64,000 nucleotides of DNA, from the NCBI RefSeq assembly GCF_038719015.1, contig NZ_CP152276.1, forward strand, positions 2,740,001 through 2,804,000. The letters are read 5' to 3'. This DNA comes from Nguyenibacter vanlangensis (GTDB taxonomy: Bacteria; Pseudomonadota; Alphaproteobacteria; Acetobacterales; Acetobacteraceae). Below are positions 27,714 to 36,395 of this stretch, piece after piece. Position numbers and translations under genes: made by a program. The notes beneath the pieces were generated by a model, which worked only from the letters and a program-made list of their open reading frames with translations, searched no databases and had not been told where the DNA came from. Every line of letters starts with the position of its first letter. Position 1 is the stretch's first letter.

Positions 27714-28148
27714 ATGAAAATAGCCGAACTTGGCAAGGCCACCGTCCAGGCGGAACTGACCGTCCGCCGCCAGATGGCCATCCGCATTGGCCGGCAGGTC
27801 GCTTTTCTGGTCATCGCCGCAATATTCGGCCTGCTGGCCGTACTGTCGGGCCACGCATTGCTGTGGGCATTTGCCTATCAAACGCTGGGATTCAGCGTAT
27901 TGGGCGCGGCCATTCTGGTCTTTGCCATTGATGCAGCCGTGGCTGTCCTGTTCCTGCTGCTGGGCCGCAGGTCGATTATGACGCCTGAGGAAATCCGCGC
28001 ACGTTTCGAGCGGGATCATGCCATCAACGACCTGCGTCAGGCCATGGCACTGACGGCCATTACCTCGGCAATCGCAGGGCCGGTGGGCCGCCAGGCCGGG
28101 CGAGCCATCTGGCAGGTCATGCGATCGGCCTTCGGCCGGAAAGGCTAG
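27714..28148 (+). CDS. YqjE-like / phage-holin-superfamily membrane protein
   Basis: 144 residues with two close membrane helices (VAFLVIAAIFGLLAVLSGHALLW and VLGAAILVFAIDAAVAVLFLLLG) flanked by charged helices. This is the pattern of the YqjE/holin_3_6 family that sits beside YqjD. AGGACC-type site 38 bases after the previous gene. Role unknown, likely membrane stress. Confidence 0.75.
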   Translation: MKIAELGKATVQAELTVRRQMAIRIGRQVAFLVIAAIFGLLAVLSGHALLWAFAYQTLGFSVLGAAILVFAIDAAVAVLFLLLGRRSIMTPEEIRARFERDHAINDLRQAMALTAITSAIAGPVGRQAGRAIWQVMRSAFGRKG

Positions 28149-28523
28149 AAACCACAGGCCGGAAACTGGCGCCCGGCTTTTCCGCCACGAAGATGCCTGT
28201 CCCGGAATGGGGAGCATACCGAAATTGCAATAGCTCCCACCCGGCGTTTCTGGAAACGTGCTGCCGATCGAGGATCTTGAGCGCACGAAGCATTCGCGTG
28301 CGTGCCGAGCTGGGACATTGGGACATTTTGCGGATGGCGGCCTCCGAACACAAACGGGGAGGCCGATAGTGCGGGACTTGGGCCCTTTCCAAGGGCGCCC
28401 CGGCGTTGGCAGCGCATTCTTCCCCCCCTACGACAATTCATCTCCTTGCCCGACGGGGTTGTACGGTCCCGGTCGGAACGGGTCCCCGATTGCCGGTCCG
28501 CGCGGGAGCTGAGGGGTGAAGGG
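28149..28523. other. Non-coding gap before the DUF1656 gene
   Basis: 375 bases. I see no convincing gene. It has a short direct repeat GGGACATTGGGACATT near 28310 and the sequence ATTTTGCGGATG, which recurs at about 28723 between the next two genes. A FUSC-type pump gene would be expected here but no trace of one is readable. Confidence 0.5.
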
Positions 28524-28718
28524 ATGCTGAGCGAATTTGACCTGTTTGGCGTGTTTATGGCGCCGATCGTGGTGTATGCGGTTGCGGCGTTTCCGGTGAC
28601 GATGGCGATCCGCTTTGTGCTGTGGTGGACGGGGCTGATGGGGTGGTTCTGGCACCTGGCGCTGTTCGAGGTGGCGCTGTACGCGTGCGTGCTGTGTTTT
28701 CTGATTTTGTATGTCTGA
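28524..28718 (+). CDS. DUF1656 small membrane protein (AaeX-like)
   Basis: 64 residues, two membrane helices (VVYAVAAFPVTMAIRFVLWW and LALFEVALYACVLCFLILYV). Starts at ATG 28524 with GAAGGG upstream. AaeX/DUF1656 proteins nearly always stand between a FUSC pump and an HlyD-type adaptor of aromatic-acid efflux systems; here the HlyD gene follows but no FUSC gene precedes. Confidence 0.85.
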   Translation: MLSEFDLFGVFMAPIVVYAVAAFPVTMAIRFVLWWTGLMGWFWHLALFEVALYACVLCFLILYV

Positions 28719-28750
28719 CCGGGTATTTTGCGGATGTTCGAGAGAGTGCG

Positions 28751-29662
28751 ATGCCCCTGCTGCGTAATCTGATCCGGGTGGTGCTGACCCTGGCGGTCGT
28801 CGTTCTGGCGATCGTGCTGGGGATGGATCTGTGGGACACGTATATGATCGCGCCATGGACCCGCGACGGGCGGGTGCGGGTCTATGTCGTCGACGTGGCG
28901 CCGGAGGTGCCGGGCACGGTGGTGCAGGTGCCGGTGGTGGACAACCAGTTCGTGCACAGGGGCGACCCGCTGTTCGTGCTGGATCCGGTGCGCTTCCACC
29001 TGGCGGTGCGCGAGGCGCAGGCGCGGCTGGACGGCGCGCTGGAGGAACTGAAGCTGAAGCAGAGCGATGCGAAGCGCCGGATGGGGCTGGGCGGCATCGT
29101 GTCGGCCGAGGAGCAGGAGCGGTTCAATTCCGGCGTGGCGACGCAGATCGCCGCGGTGGATGCGGCGCGCGCGGCGCTGGACCTGGCGAAGCTGAACCTG
29201 CAGCGCTCGGTGCTGTATGCGCCGGTCAACGGCTATGTCACCAACCTGAACCTGCGGGTGGGGGATTACGCGACGGCGGGCCAGCCGCGGCTGGCGGTGA
29301 TCGATGCCGATTCCTTCTGGGTGAACGGGTATTTCGAGGAAACCAAGATGTGGGGCGTGCATGTCGGCGACGCCGCGCGCGTCAAGCTGATGGGCTACAA
29401 GCCGATCCTGCCCGGCCATGTCGTGTCGATCGCGCGCGGCATCAACGACCAGAACGGCAATCCGGACCGGCTGGGGCTGCAGGACGTCAATCCGATCTTC
29501 ACCTGGGTGCGGCTGGCGCAGCGCATCCCGGTGCGCATCCACCTCGACCGGGTGCCGGACAGCGTCACGCTGGCGGCGGGCATGACCTGCACGGTGACGG
29601 TGGGGCCGGAGACGCCCGGCCAGCGCGGGCGGCTGACCACCTGGCTGCAAGACCATCTGTGA
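28751..29662 (+). CDS. HlyD/AaeA-type membrane fusion protein
   Basis: 303 residues. N-terminal anchor (LIRVVLTLAVVVLAIVLGMD), then biotinyl-lipoyl half (VDVAPEVPGTVVQVPVVDNQ ... VHRGDPLFVLDP), short alpha-hairpin, and the second lipoyl half (RSVLYAPVNGYVTNLNLRVG) with the VNGYFEETKM barrel typical of AaeA/EmrA. Bridges an inner-membrane pump and the outer-membrane channel. Third position in the DUF1656-HlyD-NodT operon. Confidence 0.92.
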   Translation: MPLLRNLIRVVLTLAVVVLAIVLGMDLWDTYMIAPWTRDGRVRVYVVDVAPEVPGTVVQVPVVDNQFVHRGDPLFVLDPVRFHLAVREAQARLDGALEELKLKQSDAKRRMGLGGIVSAEEQERFNSGVATQIAAVDAARAALDLAKLNLQRSVLYAPVNGYVTNLNLRVGDYATAGQPRLAVIDADSFWVNGYFEETKMWGVHVGDAARVKLMGYKPILPGHVVSIARGINDQNGNPDRLGLQDVNPIFTWVRLAQRIPVRIHLDRVPDSVTLAAGMTCTVTVGPETPGQRGRLTTWLQDHL

Positions 29663-29675
29663 GCCGGGCCGCGCG

Positions 29676-31196
29676 ATGAGAATGAAGAACCAGGGGACCG
29701 GCAGGGCCGGCCTGCTGCTGGGGGCGGCGGGCCTGCTGGCGGCCTGCACGGTGGGGCCGCGCTATCAGCCCGACCGCATGGCGATCCCCGCGCGCTTTGC
29801 CGAGGACGGCCATGCCGCGACGCCGGCGGAGATCGCCCGCACCACGGCCGAGATGAAGGATTGGTGGCATCGTTTCGGCGATGCCGAACTGGACCGGCTG
29901 GTGGACCGGGCGATCGCGGGCAATTACGATCTGCGCATCGCCGGCCAGCGCATCCTGGCCGAGCGGGCGCTGCGCGATGCCCAGGCCTCGGCCTGGTATC
30001 CGCAGATCGACGCCGGCACCGTGGCGGGCGACAGCCGCTATTCGATCAATATCGACAACTGGCCGATCCGGCCGGGCAATCCGGCGAACCGGCCCGAGGC
30101 GTCGTACCTGTCCTATGGGGTCAGCGCCAGTTGGCAGCTCGACGTGTTCGGGCGGATCCGCCGCAGCGTCGAGGCGCAGGAGCGCGCGGTGGAGGAGACG
30201 GTCGAGGACCGGCGCGCGGTGCTGATGACCATGCTGTCGGAACTGGCCGGCGACTACATGGTGCTGCGCGACACGCAATTGCGGCTGCAGATCGCCGAGC
30301 GCAACATCCGGGTGGCGCAGGACGCCCGCGACCTGGCGCAGCGGCTGTATCAGCAGGGGGTGGGCACCACGCTGCAGGTCGCGCAGGCGCAGTCCGAACT
30401 GGAGACGCAGATCGCGGCGCGCGAGCCGCTGCGCACCCATATCGCGCAGATCACCCATGCGCTGGACGTGCTGATGGGACAGATGCCCGGCACCAGCGCG
30501 GCGGCGCTGGAACAGCCGGGGCCGCTGCCGCGCGTGCCGGATTTTCCGGCGACGGTGCCGTCGGTCGTGCTGGCCAACCGGCCGGACATCCGCCGGGCCG
30601 AACGGGCCTATGCCGAGGCGACGGCGCGGATCGGGGTTGCGGTGGCGCAGCTCTATCCGAATTTCAGCATCCCGCTGAGCTTCAACCCGAACGCGTCGGC
30701 GATGTATCAGCTGTTCGAGACCGGGGCGCTGAGCTGGCAGTTCTTCATGATGGCGTCGCTGCCGCTGATGCATGGCGGCAAGCTGACGGCGCAGGTGCGC
30801 GCGGCGCAGGCGGCGGCGGAGGCCAGCCGCCTGGCCTATCGCCGGACGGTGCTGCAGGCGTTCCGCGAGGTCGAGGACGCGATGGCGGCCTGGCATGACG
30901 ACGTGGAACACACCGAATGGCTGCACCGCGCGGCGCTGGACAGCGCGCTGGCCAGCGACCGGGCGCGCCGGCTGTATAGCGCCGGGCTGGTGGGCTTTCT
31001 GGACGTGCTGACCACCGAACGCACCGCGCTGGCCGCCGAGAACGCCGAGGCCGTCGCCCGGCTGGAGCGGCTGCAGGACGCCGTCGCCCTCTATACCGCC
31101 ATCGGCGCCGGATGGCAGGGCGTCCCCCTGACAGCCTCCGCTCTGCCCGTCTCGCTCGAAACACAGCACGCCCTCGCCCGCGCCTTCCAGCAATAA
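29676..31196 (+). CDS. NodT-family outer-membrane efflux lipoprotein
   Basis: 506 residues. Lipobox LLAACTVGPRY marks a lipoprotein; two outer-membrane-efflux repeats follow (AELDRLVDRAIAGNYDLRIA and RPDIRRAERAYAEATARIGV). Forms the TolC-like exit duct for the AaeA-type adaptor. Starts at ATG 29676 shortly after the HlyD gene. The extreme GC at third positions (28.7-31.2 kb) indicates a native gene. Confidence 0.92.
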   Translation: MRMKNQGTGRAGLLLGAAGLLAACTVGPRYQPDRMAIPARFAEDGHAATPAEIARTTAEMKDWWHRFGDAELDRLVDRAIAGNYDLRIAGQRILAERALRDAQASAWYPQIDAGTVAGDSRYSINIDNWPIRPGNPANRPEASYLSYGVSASWQLDVFGRIRRSVEAQERAVEETVEDRRAVLMTMLSELAGDYMVLRDTQLRLQIAERNIRVAQDARDLAQRLYQQGVGTTLQVAQAQSELETQIAAREPLRTHIAQITHALDVLMGQMPGTSAAALEQPGPLPRVPDFPATVPSVVLANRPDIRRAERAYAEATARIGVAVAQLYPNFSIPLSFNPNASAMYQLFETGALSWQFFMMASLPLMHGGKLTAQVRAAQAAAEASRLAYRRTVLQAFREVEDAMAAWHDDVEHTEWLHRAALDSALASDRARRLYSAGLVGFLDVLTTERTALAAENAEAVARLERLQDAVALYTAIGAGWQGVPLTASALPVSLETQHALARAFQQ

Positions 31197-31313
31197 AACA
31201 GCCGCAGGCACAGGGGGCAGGCGGGGTCAGCGAGCGGGGAGACCGTCCTTGACGGTACTGCCATACGGGCCAAGTGGGCCAGCTCCGTCGCACGGAGAAG
31301 CCGATTCAGATCG

Positions 31314-31351
31314 TTTGTAAGGAAGGTGGCGCACCCGAAAGGACTCGAACC
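31314..31351 (-). repeat. attL of the second element: duplicated 3' end of tRNA-Arg
   Basis: 38 bases identical to 47829-47866, covering the 3' part of the tRNA-Arg gene, its CCA and 13 bases beyond. The tRNA body is present only at the right-hand copy. Confidence 0.9.
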
Positions 31352-31455
31352 GACGTCCGCAAATGTTTCTGAGCGTTCCAACAACACACTGATTCAACGC
31401 TTTATATTTTTCATCACGTTTCCGTGTGTTCCTGAACGTCTCCTATGATGCCATT

Positions 31456-31498
31456 TTCTTTCGTGGGTCTGTTCATTGGTTTCCCATCGTGGGTCTGG
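31456..31498. promoter_or_regulatory. Left arm-type sites of the second integrase
   Basis: TCGTGGGTCTG occurs at 31461 and about 31487. The first copy and its flanks (31456-31479) match 47761-47784 at the right end in 19 of 24 bases, consistent with integrase arm sites. Confidence 0.45.
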
Positions 31499-31531
31499 TT
31501 GGATGGAGCCTTCCTGATGCTAATTTGACCC

Positions 31532-32761
31532 ATGCCAAAGATCGTTTCGAATCGCCTGACTGCCCGCACCGTCGCCTCCCTGAAGGACGGAGTTTATTGC
31601 GACGGCGGCAATCTGTGGCTGACCGTGAAGGGCAACACCCGCGCCTGGTCCGTCCGCTACACCAGCCCGACCACTGGCAAGGCCCGAGAGATGGGAATCG
31701 GGTCCGCCCGGGCAATCAGCCTGGCCGACGCCAGAGCCCGGACGGCCGACGCGCGCAAGCTGGTCGGCACCGGAGTTGACCCGATCGACGCGAGAAAAGA
31801 AGAGCGGACTGCCCGCCGGCGGGAGGTCGGCCTGACATTCGAGCAGGTCGCCGAACGCTTCATGAAAGAGCGGGCGCCGAGTTGGCGCAGTGCGCGCGCC
31901 GCGCCGCTCCGATATGGAATTCTACGCATCCACATCTATCCGATCGTCGGCAAGAAGCAGGCAGCAGCGGTCGAGACCGATGACGTGCTGGCGGTGCTCC
32001 GCCCGATCTGGACCGCCAAGCCGGAGACAGCCGGCCGGGCGCGGTGGTTGATCGAGCACATTCTCGATTACGCGAAGATCCACAAGTGGCGAACGGGGGA
32101 AAACCCGGCTCGGTGGCGAGGACACCTGTCGAACGTGCTGCCCCGATTGTCCACAGTCGCAAAGGTCGAGCACCTTCCGGCCGTCGCTCGGAAGGACATC
32201 GGCAAGGTGATGCGGCGCCTGGCGGAGTCCCAGGGCGTGGCCGCGCTGGCCGTGCGCCTCGCCTGTTTGACCGCAGCCCGGTCCGGCGAAATCCGCGGCG
32301 CGATATGGTCCGAAATCGACCTCAAGGGGAAAGTCTGGATTGTGCCGAAGGGGCGCATGAAGATGGGGCGCGAACATCGCGTCCCGTTGTCGGCCGGCGC
32401 GCTGGAGGTCCTGCAAACGGTGCTGCCTCTACGCGATAGAGAGCACGGCGACCAGGTCTTCCCTGGCGGCAAGCGCGGCAAGCCCTTGTCCGATGTCGCC
32501 TTGTCGAAAGCGCTGAAGCTGGCGGCCGGCACCGATGACGTGACGGTCCATGGCCTGCGCTCCACCTTCCGCGACTGGGCAGCCGAGGAAACCGACTATC
32601 CGCGCGAGGTGGCCGAAATGGCCCTGGCGCATGCGATCGGCGACAAGGTAGAGGCGGCCTATCGCCGCGGGGATCTGTTCGAGAAGCGCCGGCAGATGAT
32701 GGATGGCTGGGCACGCTGGGTGCTGGAGCCGGGCGAGGGAAAGGCTGACCAGCAGCCGTAG
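31532..32761 (+). CDS. P4-type tyrosine integrase
   Basis: 409 residues. N-terminal DUF4102-like domain (LTARTVASLKDGVYCDGGNL WLTVKG), SAM-like core-binding domain, and catalytic domain with Arg in TAARSGEIRGA, HGLRST, and the C-terminal ALAHAIGDKVEAAYRRGD with the nucleophile Tyr. Inserts the element into tRNA-Arg, next to whose left duplicate it lies. ATG 31532. Confidence 0.93.
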   Translation: MPKIVSNRLTARTVASLKDGVYCDGGNLWLTVKGNTRAWSVRYTSPTTGKAREMGIGSARAISLADARARTADARKLVGTGVDPIDARKEERTARRREVGLTFEQVAERFMKERAPSWRSARAAPLRYGILRIHIYPIVGKKQAAAVETDDVLAVLRPIWTAKPETAGRARWLIEHILDYAKIHKWRTGENPARWRGHLSNVLPRLSTVAKVEHLPAVARKDIGKVMRRLAESQGVAALAVRLACLTAARSGEIRGAIWSEIDLKGKVWIVPKGRMKMGREHRVPLSAGALEVLQTVLPLRDREHGDQVFPGGKRGKPLSDVALSKALKLAAGTDDVTVHGLRSTFRDWAAEETDYPREVAEMALAHAIGDKVEAAYRRGDLFEKRRQMMDGWARWVLEPGEGKADQQP

Positions 32762-32858
32762 GGGCCGGACGCCAGGGGCATATGCCTTTTTCCACGTTTA
32801 CAAGGGGTGGCGCGGTTTTCGGGGTCACCCTATCTCCTACAGGCACACCCTAAATCTG

Positions 32859-32969
32859 GTCGGACGAGTCGGACCAGTCGGACACTGTGTTAGAAATGGC
32901 GGTTTTCTGCGCCCTGTGTGCGATGCATATCTGTCCGACTGTCGCTTTATGCTGTCGGACAGGTCGGAC
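32859..32969. repeat. Iteron cluster 1 (GTCGGAC, 9-bp period)
   Basis: GTCGGAC at 32859, 32868, 32877, inverted GTCCGAC at 32933, then direct at 32954 and 32963. Neighbours are exactly 9 bases apart. The same heptamer with the same 9-bp phasing recurs at 42524-42761. Candidate replication or regulatory iterons. Confidence 0.7.
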
Positions 32970-33430
32970 GGAGGGTGGCCAAGCTCGCGGCGCCGGCGGC
33001 GATGGCGGCCAGTCCGATCAGGCCGCCCAGCACCAGGCGGCCGCGTCGGCGGGCCTTGGCGCGGCGCATAGGCAGCGCCGCCAGCCAGATCGTGGCCAGG
33101 CCAAGCAGCATCGTGCCGCGCCCGTCCGGCTTGACGGCGAGATGGCGCAGCACGGGAATCGCGATCATGACGGGGGCCAGCGCCATGGCGGCGGGTGCGT
33201 CCTCGGCCGCGAGCATGACCGGGGTGGCGGCTCCCCGGCCGGCGACGACGCCCAGCCTCGTTGCCAGCAGCACGCCGCCCAGCCCGTCCAGCCGCCCGGC
33301 GCTGCCGGGCGCCGCGGCCAGCGGCACGGCGCCCGGCACCGCGTGCAGGATGCCCGACAGACTGAGCCGGAACATGTCCCAGCCGCGCCGCGCGTGGTGG
33401 CGATGGCCAGCGCCGCCCCGGGTGCGCGCA
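32947..33430 (-). pseudogene. Fragment of a complex-I/hydrogenase-4-like membrane subunit
   Basis: On the minus strand an open frame reads HHARRGWDMFRLSLSGILHA then VPGAVPLAAAPGSAGRLDGL GGV, which resembles the HHAxxKxxLFLxAG-VxxxxGtxDxdrLGG region of NuoL/HyfB-like proton channels, followed by more hydrophobic helices. No start, no upstream half. It is a 3' remnant lying inside the mobile element. Moderate confidence in the family, high that it is broken. Confidence 0.4.
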
Positions 33431-33502
33431 TATCAGCGCGGGGCGGCGGCGAGCGGCGTCCTCAGACCTGCAAGGTCAAATTGACCACGCAGATGCGGTC
33501 GC

Positions 33503-33982
33503 TTAGGCCGCCTCCAGTTCAAGATGCGCATTCACGCGCTGCAGGGTCACGGCGTCGTCGAGAACGCTGCCGGATACGACGCCGCGGAAGACCATCCACC
33601 GCGCTACGACGGACCATTGCCAGAGCGGGGTCGACGTCGTTACCCGGGCGCAGGGCGAAGGGAAGCCTTCTCCCCGCTTGTTGGCAACATACAGGCTGAC
33701 GGCCGCCTTGGAGATGCCAGAGCGGGTGGCGATGTCGGTCAGACTGACCAGCGGATCGGGCTCCACGCGCTCGACCTTCGCGCCAGCGCGCCGAACATCA
33801 GCGATCGCGGATTCGATTGCGCTATTCAGGCTCTCCGCCTCTCGGGCAAAGTCCAGGATGATATTTCCCTTCTGGAATGAGACCGTCGCATCGTCGCAGC
33901 CATTGTCATAGAACCGGCCCTCGAAGTCGTCGGCCGCCTCATCCAGGCCGGACGCAATGATGCTGAACTCATACGTTTTCAT
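33503..33982 (-). CDS. HTH antitoxin-like protein (HicB-like partner)
   Basis: 159 residues from ATG 33982 with GGAGGACAACG upstream. N-terminal part MKTYEFSIIASGLDEAADDF has the fold pattern of HicB-like or DUF1902-like antitoxins, the middle is a helix-turn-helix (SLTDIATRSGISKAAVSLYV). The start overlaps the end of the HicA-like gene by 14 bases, so the toxin-like gene comes first and the pair is coupled. Probable autoregulated antitoxin. Confidence 0.65.
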   Translation of the reverse strand: MKTYEFSIIASGLDEAADDFEGRFYDNGCDDATVSFQKGNIILDFAREAESLNSAIESAIADVRRAGAKVERVEPDPLVSLTDIATRSGISKAAVSLYVANKRGEGFPSPCARVTTSTPLWQWSVVARWMVFRGVVSGSVLDDAVTLQRVNAHLELEAA

Positions 33983-34241
33983 CGTTGTCCTCCCCCTCCT
34001 GATGCGGGCAGCGATCAACAGCCCGCCTGATCTGCCGCGCATGCACTTCCGGATTTCTCGGGGTTCCGCTCACACCGATTTGGCAGCCGTCACGGTCCGC
34101 ATGTGCACAAAACAAACGGCCCCAATGCCCACGCGGGTGGTCGCAATACCATCCTTTTGCTTCGGCATCCCGAATGGCTTGCTCCACCTCCTTCGAGGGG
34201 TGTCTGGGGCGCTTGCCCGAAGGGTTTGCCTTAGCACCCAT
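33969..34241 (-). CDS. HicA-like toxin candidate
   Basis: 90 residues from ATG 34241 (frame opens at 34274). RPRHPSKEVEQAIRDAEAKG W, then HPRGHWGRLFCAHADRDGCQ and SGTPRNPEVHARQIRRAVDR follow the HicA-like pattern (His in the GHxWG strand, C-terminal NPxxHARQIRR helix) of small dsRBD-fold mRNA interferases. Together with the HTH protein it forms a toxin-antitoxin-type pair. Function inferred, not tested. Confidence 0.6.
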   Translation of the reverse strand: MGAKANPSGKRPRHPSKEVEQAIRDAEAKGWYCDHPRGHWGRLFCAHADRDGCQIGVSGTPRNPEVHARQIRRAVDRCPHQEGEDNDENV

Positions 34242-34420
34242 TGGGCCACGCCCTTGTAGCTTTCGTGTAAACACTTGTCAACGGATTACTTCATACCATC
34301 CCATGGCATTCCACAGCGTATCACGCGGATGCATTCAGGGAAGAACAGCGTCCTGATGGGGGCCGTTCACCGGAGCCACGAACGGCGTGGCGACCCACGC
34401 AACGTGGGAGATTAGGTCAT

Positions 34421-34800
34421 TCATGGAGACTGCCTTTCAGTCGCTGCGGGGCTGCGCGGACCAGGAGGGAACAGCTTTGCCGGCACCGCGCTGGCCGCCA
34501 AGCGGAATCCGGTTGGTTCCCGTTCGGATTGCAAGACTTCACCCACTGTGCCGGTGCGGAACCGCTCCTTGTACGCCCGATAGGCGATGTCGCCTGGGTC
34601 AGGCTGTTGCGCGCCGCCTCGTCGAAATTGGCTTGCAGGTCTGATGGGCCGGGCATGCGCGCGACAGTCTCGGCAGCGCCCGGGGCCGCGCCGTGGATCA
34701 CATGCAGGGGATTGACCTTGTCCGGTCCCGGTGCCTGATATAATTCGACCTGCGTCAGTTCCGCGACTAGCTGTGTCATTCGCGGTGTCATAAGCGGCGG
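34421..34800 (-). pseudogene. Frameshifted phage-like gene remnant
   Basis: Two consecutive pieces in different frames join smoothly: MTQLVAELTQVELYQAPGPD ... LQANFDEAARNSLTQ in one frame, then GDIAYRAYKERFRTGTVGEV ... SAVPAKLFPPGP in the other, with coding-like GC at third positions in each piece and the switch near 34585. This looks like one gene split by a frameshift. Family not recognised; sits among other decayed genes. Confidence 0.45.
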
Positions 34801-34842
34801 TGTCCGTCCTAGCGCCGCTTCTGGCGTTCCCATCGAACGCGG

Positions 34843-35400
34843 TCAGAAGCCATTTTTTCGCTGTCCATCCCAGTCCAGCCGCGCCGTGCGTGGTGGCAAT
34901 GGCCAGCGCCGCCAGCCTGGCGACCCCGCCGACCGCCACGCGCCGGACAGCGGATCGGCGCAGGTGGCGGCCAGGGCCGATCCGCCGGCCAGTCCCTGGG
35001 TCAGCGCGGCCTGGTTGCGTGCGTCGCGGCGCGCCGGCCAGCGGACCAGCCCAGCGGAGGCAGCCAGCAGCAGGGCCAGCCCGGCCGGACTGAAAGCGCC
35101 GCCGCCCGGCGCGGCCAGGACGAACAGTCCGGGTTGCGCGCCGACCGGAATCGCCGCCCCCGACAATCCGGCGGCCTGCCAGCCGGCGGCGCGGGTCAGC
35201 CACAGCCAGGCGCTGGGCAGCAGCCCGATTGCCCCGCGACGCCGAGACAGGCCAGCGGGGCACGCAGCCGGGCCGGCGCCGGGCCGGCCGCGCCGGCGGC
35301 CAGCATGCCGCCGAGCACACGCAGGCCGCCCGCCAGGGCGGCAGCGGCCAAGGTGTGGTCAAGGCGGTGAGAGTGGGTACAACCACGCGGCTCGTCACGC
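34843..35400 (-). pseudogene. Frameshifted hydrophobic membrane-protein remnant
   Basis: On the minus strand three coding-like pieces in successive frames line up: AAALAGGLRVLGGMLAAGAA ... LACLGVAG, then AIGLLPSAWLWLTRAAGWQA ... AATCADPLSG, then VAVGGVARLAALAIATTHGA. At least two frameshifts separate them. A ~40-base stretch at 34872-34911 is nearly identical to 33373-33412 in the other membrane-protein fragment, so the two are probably pieces of the same or a duplicated complex-I/hydrogenase-4-like gene. Confidence 0.4.
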
Positions 35401-35514
35401 GATCTGTGGAGGCGTGTTTCGCTGATCTGCCGAGGGTGCAGGCGGCAGCCTGAGGCGGAGCGCTTCTCATCGAACTTTTTTTGCCAGAACTCCGTCACAT
35501 CGCGTCATTCGCCC

Positions 35515-36015
35515 CTAGATATACTCATCCCATTCTTTTGGTTCATTTTTTCCGTGCTGAATATATTGAGCAACATTTTTACCGAACCTCGCACCCTGCC
35601 TGTTAAGAGGCGGTTCCGTAACGTTTATTAAAACTCCTTCAAGTTGATTGAGAATGTCCGATGTTTTCCCACGCTCGGCCGTTTTCGAGTCGGATTGTGA
35701 TAATTTATGAGTGTTCAGCACGCTTTTAATACCGAACCAGGAAAATCTATCCCAACGTTCTGCAAGATGGTTTTTTGTGTGACTCTTGAGACGTAAAAAT
35801 AATTTTTGGTCACCTGAACCAGATTGACCAACGTAAATAACTCTAAACCCATCCTGAAGAATATAGATTCCAGACTGCTCGCGGAAATCTACTGGTTCTG
35901 ATTTTCGAGAAGAGACTAGGCGTCCCATCAGAGTTCCGCCATTCCCCTGCCCTGGGCTTCCCCAATTTACTTCCGACCTTTTCCAGAAAAGTCCGTAATT
36001 CTTAATGATAGCCAT
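35515..36015 (-). CDS. GIY-YIG nuclease-domain protein
   Basis: 166 residues, clearly more AT-rich than anything around it. SGIYILQDGFRVIYVGQSG is the GIY-YIG core (GIY ... YVG), followed by LFLRLKSHTKNHLAERWDRF with the catalytic-type Arg and by a Glu-containing helix NQLEGVLINVTEPPLNRQG. Such single-domain nucleases occur in restriction, homing and phage-defence contexts. Ten bases downstream of an XRE-type gene, read the same way. Recently acquired by base composition. Confidence 0.75.
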   Translation of the reverse strand: MAIIKNYGLFWKRSEVNWGSPGQGNGGTLMGRLVSSRKSEPVDFREQSGIYILQDGFRVIYVGQSGSGDQKLFLRLKSHTKNHLAERWDRFSWFGIKSVLNTHKLSQSDSKTAERGKTSDILNQLEGVLINVTEPPLNRQGARFGKNVAQYIQHGKNEPKEWDEYI

Positions 36016-36024
36016 GAAATTATT

Positions 36025-36261
36025 TTATTCCTTCTTCAGCCGCACCCCCGCCCCACCTCCATTCTCAGCAATGAACTCCACCCCGGCAGTCTCCAGGGCG
36101 GTGCGGATGGCGGTTAGGGTGGAGGTGCGGGGTGCGGAATTTCCGTCTTCTAACCGGACAAGCGTGCTTTTGGGGACACCGCTGGCCGCGACTAATTCGT
36201 CCCGAGTCCAACCCAGCAATCCTCGCGCCGCCCTTACCTGGGCCGCCGTAATGGTATTCAC
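36025..36261 (-). CDS. XRE-family helix-turn-helix regulator
   Basis: 78 residues: ITAAQVRAARGLLGWTRDEL then VAASGVPKSTLVRLEDGNSA PR is a Cro/C1-type HTH. Ten bases upstream of the GIY-YIG gene on the same strand, and divergent from the small-gene operon at 36396. Likely controls both directions; could equally be a restriction-modification controller-like protein. Confidence 0.85.
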   Translation of the reverse strand: MNTITAAQVRAARGLLGWTRDELVAASGVPKSTLVRLEDGNSAPRTSTLTAIRTALETAGVEFIAENGGGAGVRLKKE

Positions 36262-36395
36262 AATATCATTCCGCTTGCCTTTGTCCCGCTAGAGTGGCAT
36301 CGACAGTATCGTTCCGCAAGGGACAAGCGGCCGGACCCGGAGGTGCGAACTCCGATGCCCGGCCTGACCACAACCGCTCGCAGCAGGAGCAGGCA

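Noticed and set aside
28145..29749. A 534-codon minus-strand frame over the HlyD gene
   Set aside because: Low-complexity His/Arg-rich shadow antisense to a clear HlyD protein.
32887..33699. Plus-strand 270-codon frame
   Set aside because: Gln/Arg/Ala low-complexity text over decayed DNA and antisense to the HTH gene; no motif.
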